64,000 nt of DNA, taken from positions 2,423,001-2,487,000 of the forward strand of contig JAKZAN010000006.1 in assembly GCA_023053545.1 (NCBI GenBank), in the 5' to 3' direction. The notes beneath the pieces were generated by a model. That model made no database searches and had not been told where the DNA came from. It saw nothing but the letters and a program-made list of their open reading frames with translations. The first letter of the stretch is position 1, and each line of letters begins with the position of its first letter. A program made the translations under genes and the position numbers. Positions 40,706 to 51,419 of this stretch are shown here, piece by piece. The stretch comes from Lepidurus packardi. Taxonomy: Eukaryota > Arthropoda > Branchiopoda > Notostraca > Triopsidae.

Positions 40706-43700
40706 ATGTCGTCTGGACCATTACCTCGTGCTCTACAACCAAAGAAATCTACCACCTCATTAGATCAAGACCGTGAAAGCTTTGAGAAGTCACAGGTTTG
40801 TTCAAAATATCCTTTATTTCATGCTGTGTTGTTAAGTAAAAATTAATCTTGCCTTATTGGATGTCTTTGTACCCAGCTGTTTAGCTTAAAAGATTCCTAA
40901 AACCCTCAAATTGCTTACACAGCGTAACCATGAGCATGACCCCATTATTAATCTGGTTAGAGGGACTCTACCTATAATCCTTTATCTATAGTCTAAGGGT
41001 TTATTTGCTATATAATTTTATAAAAAGGAAGTACAGTTAGAAGATTTTAGCTTGCAGTAGGTTTCATATTTTTCATACTTCGCCTGGCATTATTAAATTA
41101 AAGTGTTTATTTCCATCTGTTCTCAATGTGTGACGATGGCAAATTCACGTGAGTCATAAGTAAGGTTGCTTTTAAAGTCTGTCTGCACTTATCTGGTTAT
41201 CCTGTGCGTAATGTGTACATCTTTTCCTGTTAGTTTTGTGTTTGGTTCCTTTTTCTTTCGACCGGCTTGTAAAGGTCACATATATTATATACACATAATG
41301 TATCTCACGATAAATTATGCTGAGCAATATGCATTATTACAGGCAGTCGCACTCTCTAAAGCGATTAACCAGAATGAAGTACCAGTTAAAGAGAAGCATG
41401 TCCGCAGTGCTATTATTGGAACGTTTCAAGCGAAAGGAGCCCATACATTCTGGGCAAATGTCAATCGTTTACCGTTGAATGGTAACCCGATTGTCTGCTG
41501 GAAAGCGTGTCACACGTTGCACAAGATACTTCGAGAAGGACATCCCAGTGTACTAGAAGACTCCCAGCGCTATAAACCCACTTTAACCGACTTGGGAAAG
41601 TTATGGGTATGCAATATCGTGGTCTCTACTTCGAGAACTTTACCTTAAAACAACTAAATGTCTATAGGGTCATTTAAAAGAAGGCTATGGTAAGCTTATT
41701 CAAGTCTACACTTCGTTGTTGCGTACAAAACTGGAATTCCATGCCAAGAATCCCCGAATTCCTGGGAATCTGTTACTGCCAGAAAACAGACTAGAAAGGA
41801 TTTGTGAAAATGACATCAATAACTAGTAAGGAAATTGTTACGTTTTTTTGCAATGCTACAATTTTTACATAGGTTTTTTTGTATAGTTTTCAACTTGCAG
41901 TTGAGATGCTCGATTATATGGACGATATTCTTGCCCTTCAAGCTGCCGGTATGACAGTTCTCAGGTTTAGCTCGTAGTTTAATAACTTGAACTGTCTTTC
42001 AGTTTTGGGCTCTCTGGACATGTCAAGATCAAATTCTATGACGAATGCTGGGCAATGTCGACTAGCTCCCTTGATACCCTGTATTCAGGATTCTTCCCTC
42101 CTCTATGACTATACGGTTAAACTCTTGTTTAAACTCCACTCATGTAAGTCCTCTATCCAAGCTCTGTTCGTTTGACATTAAGAAAACATTATTTTGACAC
42201 AGGTCTCCCGCCTGATATTTTAGCTGGCCATCGCGCAAGATTTCTGAAACAGTTTGGACAATTAAAGCAGTTTTATATTATCTCCAGCACGCTGCAATAT
42301 TTTAAGCATCTAATCCAGGTCCCACTTTTGCCCGAGGTAAAGTTGAAACTCGAAAATGAAAAGTTGGAGCAACACTGACAGAGCAAAGATCCTTACTTTG
42401 TTTTCCTGCTGATTAGAATCCACCCAACTTCCTGATCGCTAGTGAACTAAGCAGCCACGTCACTCCTGTGGTGATATTACCACCCGTAGAGGACGAAACT
42501 GTCGTTTCAAACGAAGGCATGTTAATAGACATACAGGCGTCAGCGGCAGATCAAGGACAACGAAACGGTTCCGTTTCCCCGGATTTGCTAGCAGAAAGGT
42601 AGAAATTACACCTATATCCCATACATTAATTGTGTTATCCTGTTCGTTTCTAGGGATCGATATATTGAGCATTTGCTTCACCAAATTGAGCAACTTAGCG
42701 CAGAACTGCATCGCTTAAAGATTGAGAATGAAATAAACGTAGGAGAACTCCAACAAAGGATCTTAGAACTTGAATTGCTCCATGGAGAAAAGGTAAAGTG
42801 CTTCGAAATCTATTATGTTCAAGCAAAAAAGAAAAATAATTTTTGTTTTTTCTTCATGTTTATATATCTTTTGTTGTATTTAGAATGAAGAGCTACAAAC
42901 CGAGGTAAGAGCAAGAGAGGAGCTTTTGATAAAATTGGGATCCAGCTCGCAAAAAGCTGAGGCAGAAACCCTGGCTCTACTTCAAGATTCTGAAAGTACT
43001 ATCGTTAAACTAGTTAGCCTCTTAAGCGATTTAATACCCTTACCGTTTATGTAGAAAAGGCTAAGCAGTTTGAGGAGAAATTTACCAAGCTCAAAGACGT
43101 GTATCAAAAACTTCGCGAAGAACATATCCAGCTTATTAGACAGGTGGGTAATATTTTTCCTTGGCTTTTTTATGGTTCAAGTTTTGTGGTAATGCTAGCT
43201 AAAATGTGTTATCAAATGGTTTAGAAAGCCGAAGTTGACAAGCAAGTTACAGTGGTAAAAATTACATTGGACGAAGCACAGAAGACGAAAAAAGCGCTCG
43301 AAGCCCAACTAGAAGAGACTCAAAGCCGGCAAGCACATTTAGAGGAGGAAGAAGAGACCTTGCGCCGTGTGACAGCTGAGAAAGAAGCGCTTACCGAAAA
43401 GGAGAAGGATTTGCGGACGACTGTTGCCGCGTTAGGAAGCCAAATTACACAGCTGGAAACCAGCCTAGGAGCATTGCGTACGGAAAACCAGGCCTTGACT
43501 GATAAATTGAGCGATGAAAGCAGCAAAGTATCTACCCGGCAGCAGCAGCTTGCACAGGAAGAAGAGAAATTGACTATTTTAAACAAACAGAATGAGGTTC
43601 TTGTGGAAAAACAGAACATTTTACAAGAAAATGTGGAGAGCTTGGAAAGGCAAATGTTGGAGAAGGAAAAAAGTCTGGTTGAGTTACGCTCGGATCATCA

Positions 43701-45556
43701 GAATTTGAAGCAGAAACTGGAGGAAGAAAGCTGCAAAGTTTTTACAAACCAACAACAGTTAGAAGAAGAAATCAAGAAGTATCAGCTTGTGGTAATAGAG
43801 AGAGAGGCGTTGTTTGAAAAACAGAGCACTTTGCAGAAAAGTGTGGGTAGTCTGGAAGCTCAGATCACCCAACTGGAGGCCAGTTTGGCGACACTGAGCC
43901 AAGAAAACCAAAGCTTGAAACAAAAGTGTGATGAAGAGATAGCTAGAGGAGTAGGATATAAACAAGCCTGCGAAAAAGCTGTGCAAGACGAAAATCGTTG
44001 GTTCCAGGAAGCTCTGAATCAAGCTACAAAATTTCTTACTGCAAAGATCGCGGACCTAGCAGTAATGCCCGCAGTAGTCGTATCAACAACACCAGAGAGC
44101 TTGGCTTCCGTTATTGATTCCACTTTAAAAGCCTTGGATAACTTGGGTACCAACTGGACGGACAATTTAAAGCAATTGATGCTGAATACTTACGAACTGA
44201 CCCATGATGCAGGGGAAGTTCTGACGCAAGGCAGAACCATTGCAAGCTGCTTTCCGGACATCGAGAAAGCAGACCGTAAGTTAAATTTTCTATCCCTCTA
44301 GTCCAGTCCTTCCTACATTTTGAAACGCTTTCTCTTGGTGTTTAATTTTACCTTTTTAATGTATGTCGTTCACAATTGACTTGGCCATGATGGACGGCGA
44401 CTTAACGTCTCTTGTTTCTCCCTCCGTAAAGGTCTTCTGGATCAATGCAAAGGAGTTGGCAAGGATGGCCTGGCGTTACTGGCTCAATTAAGATCCCATC
44501 GCAGCTATGAAGAGCTCTCTCCCTATTGTAATCTTCTGTGCCAGTCATTAACACTATTAAGGGATACGAGCGTCGCGATGGGTGAGAACCTTATAAGGTC
44601 AGCTTCGGATTTGGTAGGGGAAGTTTTGGAAGACGAGTTGGCCACCATGGATAAAGCTATCGAAGAAGCTGCTCGTCGGATTGAAGTAAGCCAATGTCAT
44701 ATGTGTGGGACGCTTTTGACGGGAATTTACTGATTTTTTTTTTTTAGGAAATGCTTTCACGATCGCGCGAAGCTGACACAGGTGTCAAGCTTGAAGTCAA
44801 CGAAAAAGTCCTGGATTCGTGCACGGCGTTAATGAAGGCTATCCGTGTGCTGATTCAACGATCGCGGAATTTGCAAGAAGAAGTCGTTGCGCAAAAAAAG
44901 GGCTCAGCCTCAGCAAAAGAGTTCTATAAAAGAAATCACCGGTGGACAGAAGGTCTTATTTCGGCTGCTAAAGCCGTTGGCTTCGGGGCCAAGCTGTTAA
45001 TGTAAGTTATTTTTTTCTTTCGTAAGAAAAAAGCAGATTGGATGCAAATGACTGATAACCGAGTTGACTGACTTTCCTATTAGGGAGGCGGCTGATAAAG
45101 TGGTCCAAGGACAAGGCAAATTTGAACAGCTTATGGTAGCTTCTCAAGAAATTGCTGGCTCAACAGCACAATTGGTCTACGCCAGCAGAGTTAAAGCTAC
45201 CCCAAATAGCAATAATTTGTCTCAGCTGGAGGTTGCGAGCAAAGGCGTATCAGAGGCTACAGGAGGCGTGGTAGCGACTGCTAAGTTGTGCGCTCAAATG
45301 GTCGAAGACATAAGTGAGTTTGGCTTATACCGCAAGACAGGAAATGTACCTAATTTATACTTCTGTGCTATCTTTAGCTGTCATGGACTTTAGTCAGTTG
45401 TCGCTTCATCAAGCAAAAAGGTTCGAAATGGAGTCGCAAGTTAAGGTGCTTGAACTGGAATCATCTCTGAACAAAGAACGGGTGAAGCTTGCATCATTAC
45501 GAAAACAGCATTATCGCTTAGCAGGCGAAGCGGAAGGTTGGGAACAAGAAAGTTAG
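40706..45556 (+). CDS. Hip1: Huntingtin-interacting protein 1 (HIP1/HIP1R/Sla2 family)
   Basis: Fifteen exons: 40706-40795, 41343-41606, 41668-41825, 41887-41948, 42003-42143, 42203-42336, 42417-42598, 42654-42792, 42884-42995, 43055-43143, 43225-44275, 44432-44685, 44748-45001, 45084-45313, 45378-45556; 3339 nt, 1112 aa. HIP1 proteins couple clathrin coats to actin during endocytosis. The ANTH phosphoinositide-binding domain fills residues 20-290; 'GQCRLAPLI' and 'YTVKLLFKLHS' are near identical to human HIP1R. A coiled coil follows from about 344, including a threefold 70-residue repeat (485-694). The actin-binding I/LWEQ (THATCH) module is at about 900-1080, with 'GVKLEVNEK' and 'RWTEGLISAAKAVG', and 'MDFSQLSL' near the end. 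Most introns are 50-90 nt; intron 1 is 547 nt. The start gives an N-terminus of the same length before ANTH as the human protein; an upstream in-frame ATG at 40394 would add 104 residues. It ends soon after the LRKQHY motif, shorter than vertebrate tails. Confidence 0.96.
43306..43935 (+). repeat. Three 210-nt (70-residue) repeats in the HIP1 coiled coil
   Basis: Units at about 43306-43515, 43516-43725 and 43726-43935, all within exon 11. Each has a QQQLxxEE-like start, an EALxEKQxxL segment, an ExQITQLExSL segment and an ENQxLKQKL end. 'ESSKV' at 43516 and 'ESCKV' at 43726 are exactly 210 nt apart, and the third period ends at 43935. Seventy residues is ten heptads, so each unit extends the coil without breaking register. 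Confidence 0.85.
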
Positions 45557-46356
45557 AGCGTCTGCATTCGCGAGGCCGTATTATACTAACGAAACGCTTT
45601 CACTTTTGCTGTTACCTCTATTTAATGAAAAAACCTTATTCTATTCCTTCCACTTTAAATTTATGGTGTTTTTTCATAACTGGTTCGGATTCGCAGTTTT
45701 TTAATTGAGGCTGTGCCAAAGGGAATTTAGCTGTAGTTTATTCCTGATAATGTATACAATACAAAAGAATCTAGAACCTTTTTGTCCTCAAGAAATCGCC
45801 GGAAGTATATGCGTCATCTTTTGTTTTCCTTAATTATATAGTAAAATTTGACTTACGTAATGTAATTTTCTTTCAATGGTCCTACACTAGACCACCCTTC
45901 AAGACAAATATTGATCCAATTCCTAGTAAGTAGCGGCCAGCTGCGAATTTCGTTAAAAATTTTCGAATTTGCCGCCTTGAACGTAAGCTTTCAATGCTGC
46001 ATTGCCAAATTTTTTATAAGAATATTGCAATATTAGTTTTAGATTATTGTAAACAGACTTGAGCCTTTAAGGTACATTTATTAACAACAAAATACATATT
46101 AATTTGTACAAAAGCTTTTCATAGAAAATATTACCATCTCTATCAACCTACCTTGATTATGAATACTACAGTTATAACTTGGCGTTGTTGCGTCAACAAT
46201 TGGTAGTGTTTTTTTTATTCTGTGCTAGTGGGCAAAATAACAAGCTTTTAAAGAAGAAGTGAGTAAGCACAAGTTATTGCTTCAGCGGCGTATTCGACAA
46301 GGTTAAATAGCACGTTTACCTAAACTTATCGTAGATCTGAAGATAAGCTCTATTAA
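45557..46356. other. Intergenic between HIP1 and UFD1
   Basis: About 800 bp of AT-rich sequence containing the HIP1 3' UTR and the UFD1 promoter and 5' UTR. No clear AATAAA for HIP1 was found. Nothing else is recognised. Confidence 0.7.
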
Positions 46357-47878
46357 ATGGTAAGTGCTAATTGAGCAAATTCAGTAATTAAGCAAAACAC
46401 TTAATCTTCTTAGTGACTCGCTTTTCTCTATGTCCTTTCTATCTTTATTATTTATATAATTTCTTTGACTTGTCTTTATTTACGTAGTTCGGATTCGGAT
46501 TTCTCGAGGCCCCGCGGCCTTTTAACACCCAGTACAGATGTTATTCTGTTTCTATGCTTCCTGGCGCCGAGCGCAAAGATGTCGAGAAAGGAGGCAAAAG
46601 TAAGTTTTGCTTTCAATTTTCACTTTCTGCCACTTACTCAATCTTGTTTTCTGTAGTTATAATGCCTCCATCTGCTCTTGACCACCTCACGAGGCTCAAC
46701 ATTGTATACCCGATGCTTTTTAAGTTGACGAACAGGAACAAAAATAGGATTACGCATTGCGGAGTTCTTGAATTTGTGGCTGATGAAGGCAAAGTTTATC
46801 TTCCCTACTGGGTAGGTTAGCAATGTTGCTTAGTTTTCCAGCCTGCGAAGCTCATCCATGGCATATTAGAACAGCAAGTAAAAGCTGCCGTCTAAAACTA
46901 ATTCTACAAAGCATCGTCTGAATTTATTTGCGAACACGGTATTTGTTGTTATGAATTTCTGAGTGTCTATACCGATTTGGCTCCTATTATGCCATAGGTA
47001 GAGCTTAGGTACAAACAGATTCGTAAAAGGCATATTAATCAAGTATGTGCAAATAAAATTTGCATTCTTTTAGATGATGCGAAATTTGTTGCTGGATGAG
47101 GGAGAACTTATCCAAATTGAGTCGACGTCATTGCCTGTAGCAACATTTTCAAAATTTCAGCCCCAATCAGTAGACTTTCTAGATATAACTAATCCCAAAG
47201 CCGTACTGGAAAACTGTCTTCGCAATTTTGCTTGTTTGACTACAAGCGATGTCGTTGCAATTGACTATAATGATAAAGTCTACGAACTTTGTGTACTGGA
47301 AACCAAACCTGGAAACGCGGTTTCGATTATCGAGTGCGATATGAATGTGAGTATTCCAATATGAGATTGACTGATAAATTGACTCGAATTTTGGTCTAAA
47401 GGTTGAATTTGCACCTCCAGTCGGATATGTAGAACCTCAGTTTACTAAAAAACCATCCCAAGAGGAAGAATTGGAGAGTTTCGATCCCAGCCAGCTTATG
47501 CCAGACCCCCAGGGATTCATAGCCTTTGCTGGGAACGGTTTGAGGTGTGTTGTCAACTCTTTCGTTTCTTGTATTTTACGACTGTGTCATAAAATCCTAT
47601 AATAGGCTTGACGGAAAGAAAAAGAAAGTGCCTGATGCTCCTCCGATGGCACCAGTACGGGAGTACGTACGAGGCATTCCAGATTATGATTACCAAATCG
47701 GCACCCTGAAATTCATTCGATACAAAGCTCAGGAAAAGGAAAATAAGGTAAATACTTTTATTTCACGACTTGTCGAATCTCGGTTATCACGAAACATTTT
47801 CTTTGTTAGATGGAAGAAGAAATAAATTTCAAACCTTTCACCGGAGAAGGACAATCACTACGTTCCTCTCGGAGATAG
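46357..47878 (+). CDS. Ufd1: UFD1, ubiquitin recognition factor of the p97/NPL4 complex
   Basis: Seven exons: 46357-46359, 46488-46599, 46657-46811, 47074-47346, 47402-47544, 47606-47747, 47810-47878; 897 nt, 298 aa (human about 307). UFD1 pairs with NPL4 as adaptor for the p97/VCP segregase in ER-associated degradation and other ubiquitin-dependent extraction. The ubiquitin-binding UT3 domain spans residues 15-190, with '[12 protein letters not shown]', 'DVEKGGK', '[14 protein letters not shown]', '[12 protein letters not shown]', '[13 protein letters not shown]' and 'SIIECDMN', all near identical to animal UFD1. 'RLDGKKK' and 'FTGEGQSLR' mark the p97/NPL4-binding tail. The initiator ATG is the last codon of exon 1 (ATG|GTAAGT). 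The second exon then begins Phe-Gly-Phe, as in the Met-Phe start of fly and human UFD1, which fixes this start. It converges on the SGLT cluster, 206 bp from the facing stop codon. Confidence 0.97.
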
Positions 47879-48077
47879 GTACATGCTACTTTCGAATGTT
47901 GAAGATTGTATATGCACGATGTTTCTCCTGATATCTAACTTGTTCGTATGATCCATGGAAACTTGTTTTCGTTCCAATTGTAAGGAAAGTTTCTGCGATT
48001 GATAAACGGTTGTTGTGAATAATGATTAGACATTCGTTTCCTAGATTTCCTTTGAAGTTAGAGAAATGAGGTTAAAG

Positions 48078-48083
48078 AATAAA
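48078..48083 (+). terminator. Likely UFD1 polyadenylation signal
   Basis: AATAAA 200 nt after the UFD1 stop and one base short of the stop codon of the facing SGLT gene (48085-48087). No other AATAAA was seen between the two genes, so the UFD1 3' UTR probably runs into the SGLT 3' coding exon in antisense. Confidence 0.5.
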
Positions 48084-48084
48084 A

Positions 48085-50982
48085 TTAGGCATAAAAGCCC
48101 CACATGAAAGCACACGCAGACATTAAAATGATGGACTGGATGTTGACAAATCTGAAAATAAAGAAGGGTTGAAACCGAACGTTAATTAGATTGTGAGCGG
48201 AATTAGTATAGCTTACTGTTTCCAGAACGGTTTCTCGATTAAGAAGTCGGCTGCCGCTTTCGCTTCTTCTTCAGGCGACAATTGGATAGTGTCCATGTCT
48301 GACTTCTCTTGCACAATATCCTTGGCTTTCGGCTTGGAGACACAACAAAGCATATTGATGCCTTTGCGACAAGTCGACAATTCCGTTTCTTCTGTAATTT
48401 TTTTAAGGCTTGCATTTAAGCTTTCCATTATGCCAGATTATCTAAAACGTACCATGTGCTAGTTGTGGTTCTTCTTGTTTGGCACGGTTAATGTTGTCAT
48501 TGGCGTCCAAGTCCTTCCGAACTTTGGTACTAGTCCGAGTCCAGTATGTCAGTCTGTATAGCTAATTTTATATAGTTTAATTTTATTAGCTTGCTTAAAT
48601 GTAAAGATTTATATCGACTAACATGCTCATCGGCAATGGGTTCAGTCAATATGGAGACTACTACGGTGACGACGCTTACGATTGCAAACAGTAGCGCGCT
48701 AAAGTGCAAATAATTTACTTTCCCTACAATTTCTTTGATGATTTCCGGACGAGGGTCAGGTAGGCCTATTGGAAAAATTAATAATACATAGAACTTGAAT
48801 GATTGAATAGTTCAAACCTGTCCCACAGGCTGGAATTATGTAACCAAATTCCAGTCCAAACCGTATTAAACCTACAACGAGGCCCACCATTAGGCCCCAA
48901 AAGGCACCCTGTTTAAAATGAAAGCATCAGTGCAAAAGTTCTATTGGGTTAAATAACTTTACCGGCTCATTTGTACGCGGCCAGAGCACAGCCAGCATAA
49001 ATACAGCCGCAATAGGCGGGGCTAAGAAATTCGATACTTGTTGGATATAAACGAATAACTGTGAAGAATTCATTTGTTGAATAATTGGAATCCAAAGTAT
49101 ACTAATGGCGACTAGTATAAGGACAGAAACCCTGTACGGAAAATGAGAATCATTAGAGCATTCGTATTTTATCGGAGTCAAAACTTTACCGGCCGACAAG
49201 CAGGAGTTCAACTTCAGTAGCGTTCTTACGAATACGTGTCCAAATATCGACAGTTATGATCGTTGAGGAAGAGTTGAAAACCGATGTTAAGGAACTCATT
49301 AATGCTGCCAGCATGACAGCCATCATCATTCCGGCCAATCCTTGAGTATAAACGAAAATCTAGCGGTTGCAGCCCAGTAATATTCCATACCTGTCGGCAT
49401 GAGTTCCACTACCAGTTCGACATAAGCTATGTTAGTACAACCAGCTTCGCTTCCACACACCCGCATGCACTCTGTGGGATCAGCACAGCCTACTGTATCA
49501 GGGAAGAGCACGCGAGCTGCCATTCCTGGGAACACGATGAGGTAAAGCGGCAGAAATTTCAGATAACTAGTCATGATGCACGCCGCTTTAGCATGGCTCA
49601 TATCTTTGGCTGCAAGTGTTCGTTGAACCATCACCTGCCCCATTTTCCTGACGTGTTTTAACCTATTTTTATGCTGTTTTTTCGTTTTACCTGATCCGTG
49701 CAGCAGTACCAAATAGCACCGATGGAAACTCCCAAGATTACACCAGGCCAAGGTAAATAAGGGTCGTCAGCTGAACGTAGGAGGTGCATTGCGTTATCGG
49801 GTATGACTGCACATGATTGGTTGTTTAAGTCATACGCAGATATGTTCGGGTATGCTTGGAAAAACTGTCGTACTAGCTCGTAGTAACCTCCAACGGCGTT
49901 GAACGCTATAAATCGAAATTACTGGTCAGTTCTAGGTTTAAAACTTGCAACGTGTTAACGTTACATATGCCCATAAGGATGAAGGCTCCAATAAGCATGA
50001 GGACAGTTTGCACAGAATCGGTCCAAATGACAGCAGTGAGTCCTCCTGTGATGGTGAATAGTGCTGCGATGGCTAAAAGAACCAAAATCGAAATGTACAA
50101 TCCTTGCTCACCAGCCAAACCCATGGATTGCTTGATAAACAATGCCCCGGCAAATAAATCAGCCTAGGTTAAATCGAGAATATAGAATTAATCTATGTTC
50201 TCTTTCTTTCGATTAAAATAAAAAATAAAAACCGAAATTTTCGTGAACACGTAGAGTATCAAGGATAGGACAGACAGATAAACCCGAATTCGCTGTCCAC
50301 CAAATCGCTTTCGTAAATATTCTGGCATGGTATAAACTCCACTCGCCATGTATACCGGAACGAAAATATATCCCAATAGCATAAAGATGTAAGTTGCCTA
50401 GAGCGAGAATAATAATGCTTCTCAGAAAAGGAAAGCTGAGTTTCTCCTTACGTTTAGCTCAAAGACAGCCATTCCGATGCCGGATGCTGCACCCGAGCCA
50501 GATAGTCCTATGAAATGACCTGATCCAATATTGCTGGCAAATAGGGAAGCTCCAACCTTTGTTATGTAAAAATTATGTTTATCATTTTTCTTTGATTGCG
50601 TGTGTTAAATTTCGACTTACTGGCAACCACATCATGTTTCGAGAAGCCATGAAGTAGCCGGACAAGCTGTCTTGATTGCCACGGCGTCCTGTCTTTGCGA
50701 GAAAAAAAATAGACAGATGAAGTTTTGTAACCATGCATAATTTTCTTATTAAGATACCAACTTGACAGCTTACTTCTCCATGATAACCTCAGATTGATCT
50801 TCGATAACCTCGCTAATTGATAAATACCCCATGTTACGCATCACCAACGTGTGGTTTGTATTGCCGTCGAACACACAATATTTATAGATTTTGCTTACCC
50901 ATATTCCTACGGCTAAAACGATAATGAAATAAACGGCAATAACAAGGAAGTCTGGCCATGCCAGACGTATTTCTCCTGTCAT
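48085..50982 (-). CDS. Sodium/glucose cotransporter (SGLT-type SLC5), copy A
   Basis: Fourteen exons on the minus strand: 50899-50982, 50621-50692, 50452-50556, 50233-50397, 49965-50163, 49691-49905, 49391-49634, 49190-49340, 48963-49131, 48818-48908, 48623-48765, 48453-48561, 48217-48391, 48085-48151; 1989 nt, 662 aa. This is a Na+-coupled solute symporter with the LeuT fold and 14 expected TM helices. '[17 protein letters not shown]' carries the residues equivalent to human SGLT1 N78 and H83 and the Na2 site; the exon 3 end carries E102, 'LAAKDMSH' K321, and 'FVYIQQ' Q457. The motif usually YWC at Y290/W291 reads Y-C-C here, so the outer-gate Trp is Cys. Exon 9 shares the exon 9b signature of copy C. 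The exon 4 donor is a weak GTTTTT. It ends in FMWGFYA, like its neighbours. It is the most diverged copy; substrate is unproven. Confidence 0.94.
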
Positions 50983-51419
50983 TGTTTAAAACACGCAGAT
51001 CTCTGAAACGTGAGATGGCGTATATTATCGACGATTGAATACACTATTGCACCGTGGGAAGACGAGGTATAACAACTACTTGTTTGTCCCGAGAACAGGT
51101 AGATACTGATTCTAGGTATCATTCGTCGGACCGGCTTTGTTTCCTTTTTAATAACAGATATTTTTTAAAGCTTTAAACATCCTTGTTTAATTTTCTTTTC
51201 CTGGCGTTGTCAGGTTAGCAAAAAATGAAGATGTAACCTTGAGATATCTCTTAGCAGGGTTTAAGGTAGCTCGCGAAGATTTTGGAGTATCACGTAATGT
51301 AAATTTATTGTACTATTTCCTTGCGTTACCGAAAGTTAAAGACAAGTAAAGACTTTTATTGACCAATTACATAACACAATAACTTCGCATTTGACTTCGC
51401 TTACTGGCCCAGTAGATAT
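50983..51419. other. Intergenic between SGLT copies A and B
   Basis: 437 bp holding the 3' UTR of copy B and the 5' flank of copy A. A minus-strand AATAAA at 51355-51360 lies 60 nt past the copy B stop. Nothing else is recognised. Confidence 0.75.
51355..51360 (-). terminator. Polyadenylation signal for SGLT copy B
   Basis: TTTATT on the plus strand, read as AATAAA on the minus strand, about 60 nt downstream of the copy B stop codon. Confidence 0.5.

Noticed and set aside
43320..44022. Antisense open frames of 87-99 codons over HIP1 exon 11
   Set aside because: These mirror the coiled-coil coding sequence; the plus-strand protein explains them.
46465..46656. Alternative start of UFD1 at MSRKEAK (46579) in another frame
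   Set aside because: That frame ends at the exon boundary without joining the conserved protein. The frame reading DVEKGGK matches UFD1 across animals.
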